Positions 1 through 12,400 of a stretch of DNA of 64,000 nt are shown one piece after another. Within the stretch, counting starts at the first letter, position 1. The number at the start of each line of letters is the position of its first letter. Both the position numbers and the translations under genes were made by a program. The stretch lies in NCBI GenBank assembly GCA_026874595.1, contig CM049322.1, forward strand, positions 31,747,340 through 31,811,339, in the 5' to 3' direction. The notes beneath the pieces are model-generated. The model saw only the letters and a list, made by a program, of their open reading frames with translations, had not been told where the DNA came from and did no database searches. This DNA is from Sipunculus nudus (taxonomy: Eukaryota > Annelida > Sipuncula > Golfingiida > Sipunculidae).

Positions 1-1990
1 TACTTAATGATGAATATGAACAACACAGAGTTTATTGTACAGTTTCCATAAGTTAGCTGTATAAGCATTATGAGCACAAATTAGCAGCAGTATCTAGGAC
101 TCTTTTGAACCCCTCCCCAAAAATAAAATCTGTGCACAGACTGTTCTAATTCATATTGGCAGATTTGAAAATCATATATAAACCAAAATAAACTATTGAT
201 TCAAACTTTAATTTAATCCTAATTAATAACAGCTCTAGTTGAATCAGTCCTGTTAAAGGAACAGCTAGTTTGCACAAATAATTTTAAAGGATGTTAAAAC
301 TGGAGTCTTGGTCAGTAAATATGTCACCTGCATGTGAACATAACCATAGCTTGATACCTAAATTAACAAGGCCCAATAACTGTCTATTATACCTGAATGG
401 AATATATTTTAAACACGAATATTAACATTAAATATAAATTTATATTTTTTTAAACGAAATTATCTAAATCGATATTTTAGCTATTTTTAATCATAACTTT
501 AAATCAAATTACTTAAATCACCAATTATATCAGCAAGGCTTGATCAAAGTATTTTTTTTTCTCACGAGATTTTCGGACGAACGAAAACAGTCGGTACACT
601 CACAGGTATTCTTCAGATCAAGAGGTCATACTCGTTTGCCACATCCGTTGTGAAACTGCCTTAATAAACCAAATAGTTGAAGTTATTGGCAACAATATTT
701 TCATAAGTTTGACTTGACTTAGTAGCCCTCGCTTGTTAAACCACAATATTGATCCTCAACAGAACACCAATTTCACTATTTTAATGTTCGCTTCTTAAAA
801 TATTTAAATTGCATTAATGTGTTAAACCAGGCTTGCATAGAAATATTTTAGCTTAGCTCGTCTTTAACCAGCAGGAATCACCAGTTACCGGCTCTGAACT
901 GCATGTACAGAGTCACCGGTAAAAAGGAAGTTCTGCGTCAGCAATAAACAGCGGTAACTTATTAACTCTTATGGTGTATCAAGACTCTGGGACCGTTTTA
1001 TATAAACGTAAAGGTACTTTGATTAGGAGGTTACTTTCCATAATGTCTTAAAACCTGTAAGTCACCATGTTCAGCCTTTACTTAATTTGCGAGAGGATGT
1101 TAACTCCATGCAGGCTTTGAAAAAAAAGTTAGTTCCTCAGTGGCAAGCAGTTGTCACCACCAATGGCTTATACATAGTGACGTTATTATATATAGCCCAC
1201 GGGGCCCGTACGGTGAGTAGAATCAGTATTTCACAACGTGCCCGCAAGGTTCCCTTACGATTTTCACTGGTGCCGGTTCAATTTTTACTTGCCGTATGGG
1301 CGCCGTGGTGATTAGCCGTCTTTGCTAAATCTCCCCGGTGTTGACCTGTACGATTTTCCAGGTAATTTTCTTGACAATATTCGTTCGGGCGGCACCGTGC
1401 GATAGCCTTACGGTAGCCTAAAGGGCCCTGTGCGATATGTCGAATGGGGCTCGATTGTTTACCTTGCGATGTAAGTTTTGCCCGTGCGATATCCTCATGG
1501 TGCCCTCAATCTGAGCTGTTTGATATATAAATGCAGCATTTCTCGGGAAAAACAATTTATTAGCCTGAGTCCCCTTAATTTATATTGATCTGAAAAATAA
1601 AAAAAATCATCATAGTATGTTTTTGTTTTACGTTTGTGTATAACTGTTTATCAATGTCAAAATAAGGCGTCGCGAGGACTATAGGGTCAAATTTTCGAGT
1701 AACACCATATATAATAATGCAATAATTAAAAACCCTCTCGAAAACGAGTCCACGATTAGATCCTCTTATTTGTGCTTTCCGTCTCATCAACAACTTCGCA
1801 GCTTGATGTATCCAACTCGACTTGCACTTTTCTTTATTTCCCCTTTTTTATTCTTTGGCTTTATGTTTAACAGCTATATATAAAGCAAAAAATACCCTTA
1901 CGATGCAAGCGATCGCCGGCCGGGTGTCCAACGGTCACCGGCCGGGCACCAACGGTGTAATTGCTTCATGTATTGAACTAGCCGCCTGCA

Positions 1991-2034
1991 GCGACGAAAC
2001 GCCATGAACCGTTAACGGACGGCTGTTTCGTCGC
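1991..2034. repeat. CpG-rich hairpin
   Basis: The arm GCGACGAAACGCC (1991-2003) pairs with GGCTGTTTCGTCGC (2021-2034) with one unpaired T. The loop contains the 10-bp palindrome CCGTTAACGG (2009-2018). Just upstream, 1915-1960 holds two adjacent copies of a CCGGCCGGG...CCAACGGT motif. This is probably part of a decayed mobile element. Confidence 0.5.
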
Positions 2035-2596
2035 CTTCCTAAATGTAGTGATAAGTGGTGTTTGAACACGATACGATCTCATTTTCCGGAAGAGGTAGTT
2101 GTTTTGTCAGTTTTATGGATGGGGTGACATTAAAACTACAAAAGTATCTTATTTTCAATACACGTGCAACATATTGGCAACTGTAAGTGCATTTTATTTA
2201 AGTTAATGTGTATTTTGGTGTAGGAAGACACGGGTCGTACTGTTCATAACCGCCATGACAGAAGCAGTAATAATTTATACGTAGCGGCGACAATACTTTT
2301 CGTACTGGTCCCGTTTTATAAGGGTTTCAGACATAATCAAACCTCATGGAAATTAGCTTATCATAACAGAATTTCGTCTGTAAAAAATGAGATACCCGAG
2401 ATACTGATGGGTTTTCTCCCTTTTATAGACACTATTCATACTGAGCTTAGAATTGCACCCAAGTGCATACATGGGGTGGTGACTAGAATGTACTCTCAGA
2501 TATATTCAACATTTTAGTCACTCTTGGTGACTAGTATAGAACCCGTACGGTCACCTAACGGTTCCCAGACGGCTCCCAGACCATCTAATTTTTGGA

Positions 2597-2614
2597 GGTC
2601 ACCGTACGGTGACC
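2597..2614. repeat. 18-bp perfect palindrome GGTCACCGTACGGTGACC
   Basis: The 18 bases equal their own reverse complement. The core word CCGTACGGT recurs at about 1207 and 2549, always next to GTGA or TCACC, so it belongs to a local repeat family. No function is evident. Confidence 0.7.
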
Positions 2615-4053
2615 GTAGATTATGTGAATGCAAACAACGTGAGATGAAAAAAAAATACGGTGACACTACGGTCTGGAAAACCAATGGCAACCCGCCGGGC
2701 TGAAAAAAAAAACGCACGGCGCCTGGTCTAAATGTAAACGTACATATAAGCATGTACATACCCTGTAGAAGTATTGCAAATTCCTAAACTTCACTCCATC
2801 ATCATGGTCGCTGGAGAATTGAAAATCTCTACATCGATAATAACCTATAATTAGCCTATTGATCATAAAATTTAAGGGACTTAATCAACTACGGGGCATG
2901 TTGAATTAACAGGAAAAATCTTCTCTTTTCAATAAAATGTTACCTGCCAAAACCCTGAAACCACTGGCTTACTCCTGTTTACGAGTGTTTAAAAATGGAC
3001 CAGGCACGATCACAAGTGCCAACATAAACATAGCGTGAACGCCACCTGCGGTTTACGATTTCCTTCAGACATACAACCGGAGTTTCACAACACTTCACGT
3101 TCATGTTTGGCTCCCTGTTTGGGATCTGCCGGCATACACAAAATTGAACCACCAGTCATATGGCCTTATTATGATTATCGACAAACGTGGACCGTGTTTA
3201 CCCACGTCGAACCATAAAAATGTATAACAGATGAAGGGGAGCACTGTACGGAACATATTGCTGCCACCTGGTAAAAGAAAAATAAATTATTCATCCATTA
3301 CGTAGGACATACTATCTCGTGCGTACGTCATAATACATCTTACGGATCTGATTATATTTATTTATTTATTTATTTATATCATAAATCTAATTCTTAGACA
3401 GATCAATTATGAATATAAGAAAATTAGGCTATTTGGTAGCTGTACCTCTTGTTTTCAATTTGGCAAAGGCAATATGTTTTATTATTAACATTGCGACGGG
3501 CTTAGTATTATAACATCATACGCTGCCAACAGAATGTAATTACTTATCTAAAAATGAAAGTTCTGTATATGACTGGCAAACAACGATTTGATTTATTTCC
3601 CTTCCTTGAAATATTCAGAAACGAAGACACAAAAAAAATATAAATCGAATAGTATTTAAATATAAAATGCATATAAATAAATTAAAATATGTTTATATAT
3701 ATATATTAATTAAATAATCTACAGGTTTCCTAGAATAAACAACTACTTGATTGCTTTATGGTATTACACCAGAGCTTTATAATTATATAAATAAAGAGGA
3801 TTCCAGTTTCGTCAGACATTTTTACGGCTACGTAGTTTCGCACAACATGTAAAGAGCTTTATACATTTGCTGAAGAGTGCCAGCGAACAGCGGTCATCAG
3901 CTTGCTTTGTGTAGGTTCTCTATTAGACAGCGCTGGTATAGGGTTGAACAGATGACGGACTCCACTGGTAACCGTGCCCGGCTTCCTACAAGGGACCTGG
4001 CACCCGCACTAAAGAGAAACCGGTGTAAGTGCTGGCTGAAATACAGAATCGAG

Positions 4054-4062
4054 TATATATAT

Positions 4063-4130
<68 letters not shown>
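4054..4130. repeat. (TA)n microsatellite
   Basis: A near-perfect TA dinucleotide run interrupted by single AAAT steps. ORFs on both strands through it encode only alternating Ile-Tyr and are artefacts. It abuts a more complex 3880-4050 segment, a pattern common for bivalve microsatellite-associated elements. Confidence 0.9.
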
Positions 4131-5463
4131 CACAACTTGGGTCTGTATTTAACGATTTAAGGTATCAATTAAAAATATGAAAAAGAAGAATAGGACTGAC
4201 ACAGGAGCTGTATGAATGATCACATTTTATTTTGGCACAAAAAAAACAGGGAAAAACCGCTATGGCATCCATTTGAGGACCGTGAAAGAGAACAGGCGAG
4301 AACAAAGAGAATTATCGTGTGCGTGTTGTTATTGCTTTTTTTTCTGGGGGGGGGGGGGGGTTGGAGAGAACATATATGCGAACGAAGCGTTTAACACAGG
4401 GAAAGTTTATACATGCAAGGAACAACTTAGACTTCGGACTCTGGCACACAACTTGTACCGACACAGCGAAATGCTCCTTCGTCTACTGATCACGGGAATG
4501 GCGTTATTTACAACCAACTCGACATTGGTTTTCCAGCCTGGCTGACCTGCGTCCTCTCTTCTTTGCTAATGAGCTTGAATCAGTTTTTGTAACATTTAAT
4601 CTGACTACTTATCACTACCGACACCTTTGTGTTGTTAATATTTGTGCTTATGAATGTTTATTGTGTTTAATTGACTTATATTGAAGCTTTAACCAAGCAT
4701 AAGTTCTCTCCAATACCATGCGTCTTTTTGTAATGGATAGCCTTCGGGTTTATTACTACCGAGATAGCCTCATGCATATATTCTGTGTAATGACTATAAA
4801 TATACACACACACATATATATATATATTATTTTGTGTTCACTGTGCCTTCACTGCATGCGTGTCTTTGTATTGGATAGGCTTCGGATTTATTACTACCAA
4901 GATAGCCTCATGCATTTTTCTGTCTTTTTTATATTATGTTCACTATGCCTTCACTGTGTCAAGCTATAAGTAATTTGGATAATTCCACATTTGCCTACTG
5001 TATTGTATTATATGTGTCCGTATGTCTGTCTGTCCGTTCATTCACAGGGCACAAACTGTTACCTTGAATTAGGTAATTTTAATGTAGTTTCTTGCAAGGG
5101 TTTGTTTGTACTTTTGTTGGAGGCTGCTTTAAAAAAATTACAGTCAACAAATATGAATAAAATTTTGTGAGTTTATAAAGTGTATAACAAACCTCTATAT
5201 ACATACTTGAAGAACTCTTTAGTAAATAATAAAGCATAGCATTATTGGATTCTCACAAGCTGTGCTCCGAAAACATTGCCACGAAAGAGTAAAGAGTCAA
5301 GAATATTAACGAAAATAGAATAAATATCTTTTATACTTTGATTACACAGCAAATGCAATGGTTCTTCTTCATTACCCCATATATGTATATGGAGTAAGGC
5401 GCCGTTTTCAATCGTTGGTTAAACGGAATGTTCGTAGACAGCTAATGATTAATTTGACTGTTT

Positions 5464-7545
5464 TTAGCTCAGCTGACTGAAAGTCATCTGAGCTATAGCG
5501 ATCATTCTTTGTCCGTCGTCCGTCTATCTGTCCGTCTGACCGTCTGTCCCTCTGTCCGTCCGTTAACCAGGCATAAATCGTAACCGCTGGACCTAGAATT
5601 TTGTAACTAAGCATTCTGAGAGGTCCATGAAAAATCTCCTTGGAAACCAGAAATTAGGTCGCTGTTACCCATTTCCTTTGAGCTATGGGGTCCCAAAATA
5701 CCCCCCCCCCCCCAGAATAGTCAAAAATTTAATTCAAAAACTTCAATATCTCATTTACTGCATCACTGATGATTATGATTTTTGGCTTACATATTGATCA
5801 TGAGATGTTCCATCAGTTCCTGCAAACTTGTGGCGCCACCTGTATTTTTCGATTTTTTACGATTTTTTTGAGACCTTTAAAAATGTGAACATCTGTTAAC
5901 AGGACACAAACCGTAAAGACTGGACCTAGAATCCTCATTCTTGACACACAGAGAGACCTATGAAAAGTCTCTATGAAAACCTGAAATTAGTTCTCTGTTA
6001 CCCAAATCCTTTTAGCTGTTGGGGTCCCAATTACCCCCCTGAATAATGGAAAATTGGATAAAAACAAACTGCAACATCTCAATAACTACAACACTAATTT
6101 TTGGCATACATATTAATCAAGAGGTGTTCCATCAGTTCCTGCAGACTGGTGGCGCCACCTGTATTTTTTTTATTTTTATTTTTTCCCCTCTATTTTTGAG
6201 ACCTTTAAGGATGTAGTTATCTGTCAACGGGGTACAAATCGTAACGACTCGACCTAGAATCTTCCTTCTTGACACACAGGGAGACCCATAAAAAGTCTCC
6301 ATGGAAACCGGAAATTAGTTCTCTGGTGCCTATATCCTTTGAGCTATGACACTCCAAAGTACAGCTCAGAATAATGAAACATTTGATACAAAAGCTGAAG
6401 TATCTGAAGAACTAATGCAGAAATTACCATTATTGTTTGCATGGATATTGATCATGGAGTGTTTCATCAGGGTCTGCAGACTGGTGTGCACCACCTATAT
6501 TTGTTCGGGTTTTTTTACGATTTTTTCTCTATCTTTGAGACCTTTGACGATATAAACATCTGTTAACAGGGCACAAGTCATAACAACTGGACCTAGAATC
6601 TTAATTTTTGACATACAGGGAGAAAAGTCTCCATAGAAACCTGAAATTAGGTCTCTGTTACCCATATTCCCTACACTGTATACCAAAATACCACCCCACT
6701 ACCTACCCCATCCCCAACACCCAAGAATAATGAAAAATGTGATACAAAAACTGCAGTATCTAAATAACTGCAACACTGATGGTCATGATTTTTGGCATAC
6801 ATATTGATCATGAGGTGTTCCATCAGTTTCTGCAGCCTGGGTGCGCCACCTCTATTTTTTCAATTTTTTAAGGAATTTTTTTTCTCTGGTTTTTAGACCT
6901 TTCAAGATGTTATTATGTGTCAACAGGGTACAAATTGTAACAGACCTAGAATCTTTATTCGTGTCATGCAAGGAGGCCCATGAAAAGTGTGTGTGGAAAC
7001 CCGAAATTAGGGTCTCTGTTTCCCATATCCTTCAAGCAATAGGACTCCGAAGTATCCCTCAGAATAATGGACAATTTGATACAAAAGCTGAAGTATCTGA
7101 ACAACTAATGCAGAGATCACCATGATTCTTTGCATGGATATTGCTCATTGAGTGTTTCATCAGTTTCTGCAGACTGGTGGTGCCACCTTTATTTTATTCA
7201 ATTTTTCGAATTTTTGTCTCTATTTTTGAGACCTTTAAGGATGCTGTCATCTGTTAACGTGGCACAAAATGTAACAATTGTAACAACTGGACCTAGAATC
7301 TTCAATCTTGCCATGCAAGGAGGCCCATGGAAAGTGCCCGTGGAAACCTGAAATTAGGTCTCTGTTACCCATATCCTTCAAGCTATAGGACTGAAGTATC
7401 TGAACAACTAATGCAGAGATCACCATGATTCTTTGCATGGATATTGACCATTAAGTGTTTTTCTTAGTTTCTACAGACTGGTGGAGCCACCTGTATTTTT
7501 TCAAAGCTTACGCATTTTTCTCTATTTTTTAGATATATAAATACA
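5464..7545 (+). repeat. Tandem array of ~330-350 bp units (about six copies, + orientation)
   Basis: The anchor ACCTAGAAT or ACCTAGA recurs at about 5591, 5923, 6252, 6591, 6943 and 7291, spacings of roughly 330 to 350 bp. Each unit has the same order of landmarks: GTTAACAGGGCACAAA, the anchor, GAAATTAG..CTGTTACCCA, GAATAATG, TTTGGCATACATATTGATCATGA, CTGCAGACTGGTG, GCGCCACCTGTATTTTT, TATTTTTGAGACCTTT. The array is headed by AGCTCAGCTGACTGAAAGTCATCTGAGCTAT and a GTCCGTC-rich stretch. Degenerate single copies occur near 18030-18300, 20975-21110 and 21700-21800, and the same family returns inverted at 58.7-61.1 kb. Confidence 0.9.
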
Positions 7546-7647
7546 GACACAATCTTGGCCTGTCGGTAAATCTGTTTGATTCCCGTTTTAAATTTCGGAA
7601 AAAAGACGAATTTTTGGAAATTCGGTTTTCAGAAAAATGGCTCTCTA

Positions 7648-7688
<41 letters not shown>

Positions 7689-9151
7689 TATATATATATA
7701 TTTATATATAACTATATATATAAGTTCATAAAAATGCATCAATGCATTAATGTCACTACCCGTAGGTTTCGTGCGCACTGCGTGGCACTCATCAGGTGAC
7801 TGAATGGGGTTGGTTTGTGTTTGTTCATGTATGGATGCGTGTGGGAGATTATTTACGGTCGGCTGTTTTTTGCTGTATGATGCCTGCAAGTGTTAAGGTA
7901 TTCACTTCGTTTATTAAGGAGTGGCGTGCTTTTCTACGTCATGATTTGTAGCTTTTCTTGTTCGCATAGGTTACCCCTGTTATTCATTGCTGTTGTAGTT
8001 GGCTTAGCTATAATAGACCATGTGATACTGTGTGAGGTGCCTTGGCGTTTCAGTTTTTTTTTTGTATACCCTATTAGCTCTGGCAAGCTGGTTGTGTCAC
8101 ATAAAGTGTTTGATTCATACACATTTTACTTTTCTTTTATATTATTATTATTTTCTTATTAAAAATCATATATGTTATGGCACATCTTGAACACAGCTAA
8201 ATACAGTTAAGGCAAAAATTAAAAGAATGTGCTTCAACTCGACTAAGACATTTGTTGGGAACTATTAAGCACTGATGTACACGCATATTTGACTTTTTTT
8301 CAATTTAATTGAGACATTTTATACGTATTGCTTATTTTTATTTTTACTTGACTAAAATATAATTTAGTGAGTCACTGTTTTAGCCATGCTCAGTAGTAGC
8401 GGACATTTTTTGGTAGTCATTCGTTCTTCTCCATGACCTTCCCTTCTTTTGTACCTTACAGGTATAGATTATAGCCTTATGACATAGTTCTACGTTAACA
8501 TCAGGAAGTTTTGCCGGAAATTTCCGAGGGAATATGAATTCAGGTAACTATTATTTATGTTTTCCTATTTGTATTTGTTATTCACATCAAATAGTAATAT
8601 TGGAATTCTTTATTCACACATATTTTTAATGTGTAAGTCAATAAGGCCAGCCAGGTTGCCATCTTTGAATTTCTTTCATAAGAATTATTATTGTGAGTTT
8701 GACAACTTGGTACCTTGGAGGGGATGTGCTCTCTTGAGTTTCAGATCCCACAGAAAGTCGAGCCAGGCAGCCCAATCCAGTTGTTTGTGCAATTTCTTTC
8801 AGAACAACTAAGAAATCCAATATAGGCATCCATCTTGGCGTTCCTTTAAACAAATTGTTTTTTTTTTTTACTTTGGATGCCTTGAACAGGATGTGTTAAA
8901 TGGAATATCGAGTCGCTTAAAAAACCAAATTCAACATACATGTAAATTGGAATTTAATTCTCAACAAATATATGAGCAATTGCTAAAGCAGCTGCAATGT
9001 TTTCTACTAAAGTATACTGTGCCAAATAAATATTGTCAAATTGTAATTCAAGCTTAAGTGAAAAGTTGAATCCATTTCTTTTGGGGAGGTGATATAAACT
9101 GTCAGTCTTGGTCTACTTATTACGCCTTTTGTAATGACGCTCTTTCCAGAC
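7546..9151. other. Gene A upstream region
   Basis: A TA/CA-rich microsatellite lies at 7651-7722. The rest is AT-rich sequence without recognisable coding content. The promoter and any 5' untranslated exon of gene A must lie here or further upstream, but I see no convincing core promoter motif. Confidence 0.4.
7651..7722. repeat. (TA)n with CA interruption
   Basis: TA dinucleotide run broken by ACACACA. The ORFs spanning it on both strands are Ile-Tyr artefacts. Confidence 0.9.
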
Positions 9152-9236
9152 ATGGCAGATGTTTATTTTAGGATGAACGCAAAGGCTGGTCATATTCTCC
9201 AGGCTGTACTATGGATTGTTATCTTTTCAGGGTTTG
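9152..9236 (+). CDS. Gene A exon 1: signal peptide
   Basis: Starts MADVYFRM, with a second in-frame Met at residue 8. A hydrophobic core of about 14 residues (ILQAVLWIVIFSGF) follows a short basic stretch, typical of a secretory signal. The donor TTTG|GTAAGT is strong and leaves one base (phase 1), matching the next exon. I chose the first ATG because both Mets precede the same hydrophobic core. No transcript evidence fixes the start. A further 5' exon cannot be excluded. Confidence 0.6.
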
Positions 9237-9361
9237 GTAAGTACACAGGTTTAATATATTAAAATATCAATATTTGGCTAGACATAAATGGCGGATTATA
9301 TCTCCCCCAGACTTATAACATCACCCTCTCTTCCTCCCTCTTGCGCGCTCTCTCTCTCTCT

Positions 9362-9408
<47 letters not shown>

Positions 9409-12400
9409 AATAAAAGGGTTGGGTCCTATTACAGGGGTTATGTTACTTTACTAATACTATTACTTTGCTTATGTTATTATTTCTATCACTTTAATAAAAA
9501 AAATATGGGATAAGCATATGCTCTCTTTTGCCTCTACATTTCGTGTAAATACATTTGACTTGTAGCTTAAAACCAATTTATTACATCTCGTTTATCGCGA
9601 TGAGCATGTGTTGATCATATCTGTTACACATTGGATTTACAAGCAGACGAGCAAGATTTATAGTAATTAGACTGCAATACTAATGAGTACAAAGAGGGTT
9701 TTTATTAAATGCTTGTCAGCCTCGGAGGTCCTCTAACATCAACAGCACTGTAGCAGCAGCACTGCCTGGCCTTATCTGACAATAACCTACTTGTAGTGTA
9801 AACTGACCAAGCGCTACTTGAATGTAAACTAACCAAGCCCAGTGAATGAAAATTTAAACAGGCCCTGGGATTATATGATTGGTTATCAAGGTTTTGAGAC
9901 ATACCACCCAGTCATTTTCTGCTCCAGTAGAAAATAGTTCTGATCAAACGTTTGACCGAGTCATAACATCTCTACTTGAAATTTTACGCTGTACATTACA
10001 ACCAAATATCATAAAACCATATTGCTTGATATGAACACTATAAAAATATTATTATTTGTATTTTTAAAATATTCTTAGTGACTCAAAAGATTAAACTTGA
10101 ACGTTATAACATTAAAAGCGAGATATTAATATATTTAGGAATAATATGAAAATTTTAGGAATTAAAGAGCTGTTAAAAAAGAATGATATGCCACTTAGCC
10201 GATATGAGCCAAGTGGCTCGATTGTAAAGACGGTGTTCATCGTTCAGCGCCACTCAACCAGTGTCAGGTGCACGAAAATTATGGATTATTGAAAAACTGT
10301 CCATATAGAAGAAACCCCTGCCGCTTAATTTCTTTGGCAGTCCACATATCTCACTTTATCTCTTTAACCCATTATATTGATTGATTAATAATAACAATAA
10401 TAATAACAATAATAATAATAATAATAATAATGATATATTATTATGACATGCAAAGTCCATGGGAGACATAGACCTATCATTGTTCGATATGGACATTCTG
10501 GGGACAGCGTCCAAGGAGGATCCTATATGAAGGGAGAGTTTGGTAGTGAATGCGGAAGCGCGCTTTTTTGGACTACACTCAAACCTCAAATTATAGTAGG
10601 AACATTATAATCAGGTGACAAATAAAACCACATTTTTGAAAAAAAATATAATTATTGTTTTTGTAACTATATTTATGATTATTATTTCTTTTTATTTTTA
10701 AGGACTCTTGTAGGATTTTTACTCACACTAATCAAACTCCACTTTCATCATTTGTTCTGGAATTTATACGTGCTTTATTTAGGAGAAACTATGCTAATGG
10801 TAGCTTTATGTTTGCCATTCGACATGCTTTCTTTAGTTCCGTTTTATAATTTAGTGAGCACCACAGCTGGTGTTACGCAAGAGGTGGCAGCAGGTTCGTT
10901 GGTACAGATGGACTGTAAAGACTTTGTTGGTGATGGGAACATACCCCTTCGATGGAGAGCAGGGGACACTACAAGTAACCTAAACATAATGTCACAGATT
11001 AAATCTCTCAATTTCACTGAGATTCTTGACACCCGATACAAAGACAGACTGAGCAGACCTGAGTGGGGAGTGTGTCAGCTCTCTAACTACAGACCTCCAG
11101 ATTCCCAGGATTACTACTGCATCATAACACTACCTGCACAAACGAGAACATTCAGGTTCATCATCATAGGTAAAAGTATATCATTGACAACACCGCTTTT
11201 AACACATATTGGACTAGCCTGTCACATTGCTAAATCGCATTGTTTTTGTTTGACATTTAATTGGCTCTTCAGTTAATTTAATTAATTTTAATTGAAACGG
11301 GAAACATGGAATGTGATAGGCCTATATGAAACTAGCTATATGAAAGTAGCTGCCACATATTTTTTTTCATGCTATCAAGTTATCGCTGTTGATAGACGTA
11401 CATTTATTAAGGGAATTCGACTTCCAGAACCCCCTTCAGCAGCCCCTTCAGTACAAGTCTCGTCGACCTATGTAAGAGAGGGAGAACAAGCCGTGTTGAC
11501 GTGTAATCGTGATCCGACCTCACAGGGCACTGAACTACAGTACATGTGGAAGAAAGATAACGGGGAACTCGGTCCAGCACAAAGTGGAAACCAACTGAGG
11601 CTAACTACAATACGAGAGGACCAGGGGTCGTACAGATGTGTGGTGAAGAACATTGCTGGGGAGTCTCCGCTAAGTCAGCCCAAAACACTCGAGGTAGATT
11701 GTAAGTATCAATACATGCTCACTCACTTTAAATGAACCACTTAAAGCTATAGCGCACTTACAGCTATAATTAATTTAAGCTCAGCTGTTTTCATCTTTTT
11801 TGGGCTCAAGTGGCTGGTCTTACTTACATTCATCTTACTGTCCTTCATCAAGGCAAAATTCTTAATTGTAAGATTTAGAAAGTTCTTGTGTTTAAATTAG
11901 ACAGATTCTGATAAGATCTTTGTAGAAACCCAAAATAAGATCAAAGTGACCCATGTCCAGGGAGCCATTTCACGCGTTTATCACCATGAAAGACCAATTT
12001 TTTTCTAAAGCTGTTGAATAAATTTTGGGTGCACTGCCAGTACTCAACATGTGGACAAATTTGCCAACCTACCTCTTCTTAAATGGGTAATGTTCCAAAA
12101 GAATCAATTTAAGCTTTGAACATTGTTTTAGCATGTAAATGAAATGAGATACTTTGCATAGATGGATACATCATAAAAAAAAAATAAGAAGAAAAATACT
12201 GTTCCGGTTTAAAGTATATATTATGCATTATAAGTGCAAAATTGTTACCTTAGTTCTACTTTTGATGGAAGGGAATAACTTTAATTGAATATGTGCAATA
12301 ATCAAAATGGAGATGCCCAGCAATGCATCAATTGTTGCCAATGATGATCAAGCTTAATCTGCAGACAAATTCAGGTAACTTCTTAGTCCAAACCCCAGAT

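Larger units (their letters stand above)
1..5463. other. Gene-free upstream stretch
   Basis: No open reading frame here shows recognisable domain content, and the short ORFs are fragments in AT-rich sequence or run through simple repeats. Visible structure: a CpG-rich patch around 1200-1500 and 1900-2040 in otherwise AT-rich DNA, a hairpin at 1991-2034, an 18-bp palindrome at 2597-2614, a (TTTA)n tract near 3357-3377, a (TA)n tract near 4054-4130, and a poly-G run near 4346-4360. Two related segments near 4720 and 4860 share the words GGATAG..TTCGG.TTTATTACTACC and GATAGCCTCATGCAT, a local duplication of about 135 bp spacing. I see no promoter or RNA gene. Confidence 0.5.
9237..10854. other. 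Gene A intron 1
   Basis: 1618 bp containing a (TC)n/(TA)n tract at about 9349-9404 and an (AAT)n tract at about 10387-10432. No further exon is recognisable. Confidence 0.5.

Noticed and set aside
3877-4152. Overlapping ORFs on both strands near the TA tract
   Set aside because: Their C- or N-terminal halves are Ile-Tyr repeats from (TA)n, with no domain. The same applies to ORFs at 7614, 15020, 47419, 57334 and 63462.
4212-4545. Two overlapping ORFs through a poly-G run
   Set aside because: Overlapping frames of unrelated composition, Gly run from homopolymer, no recognisable domain.
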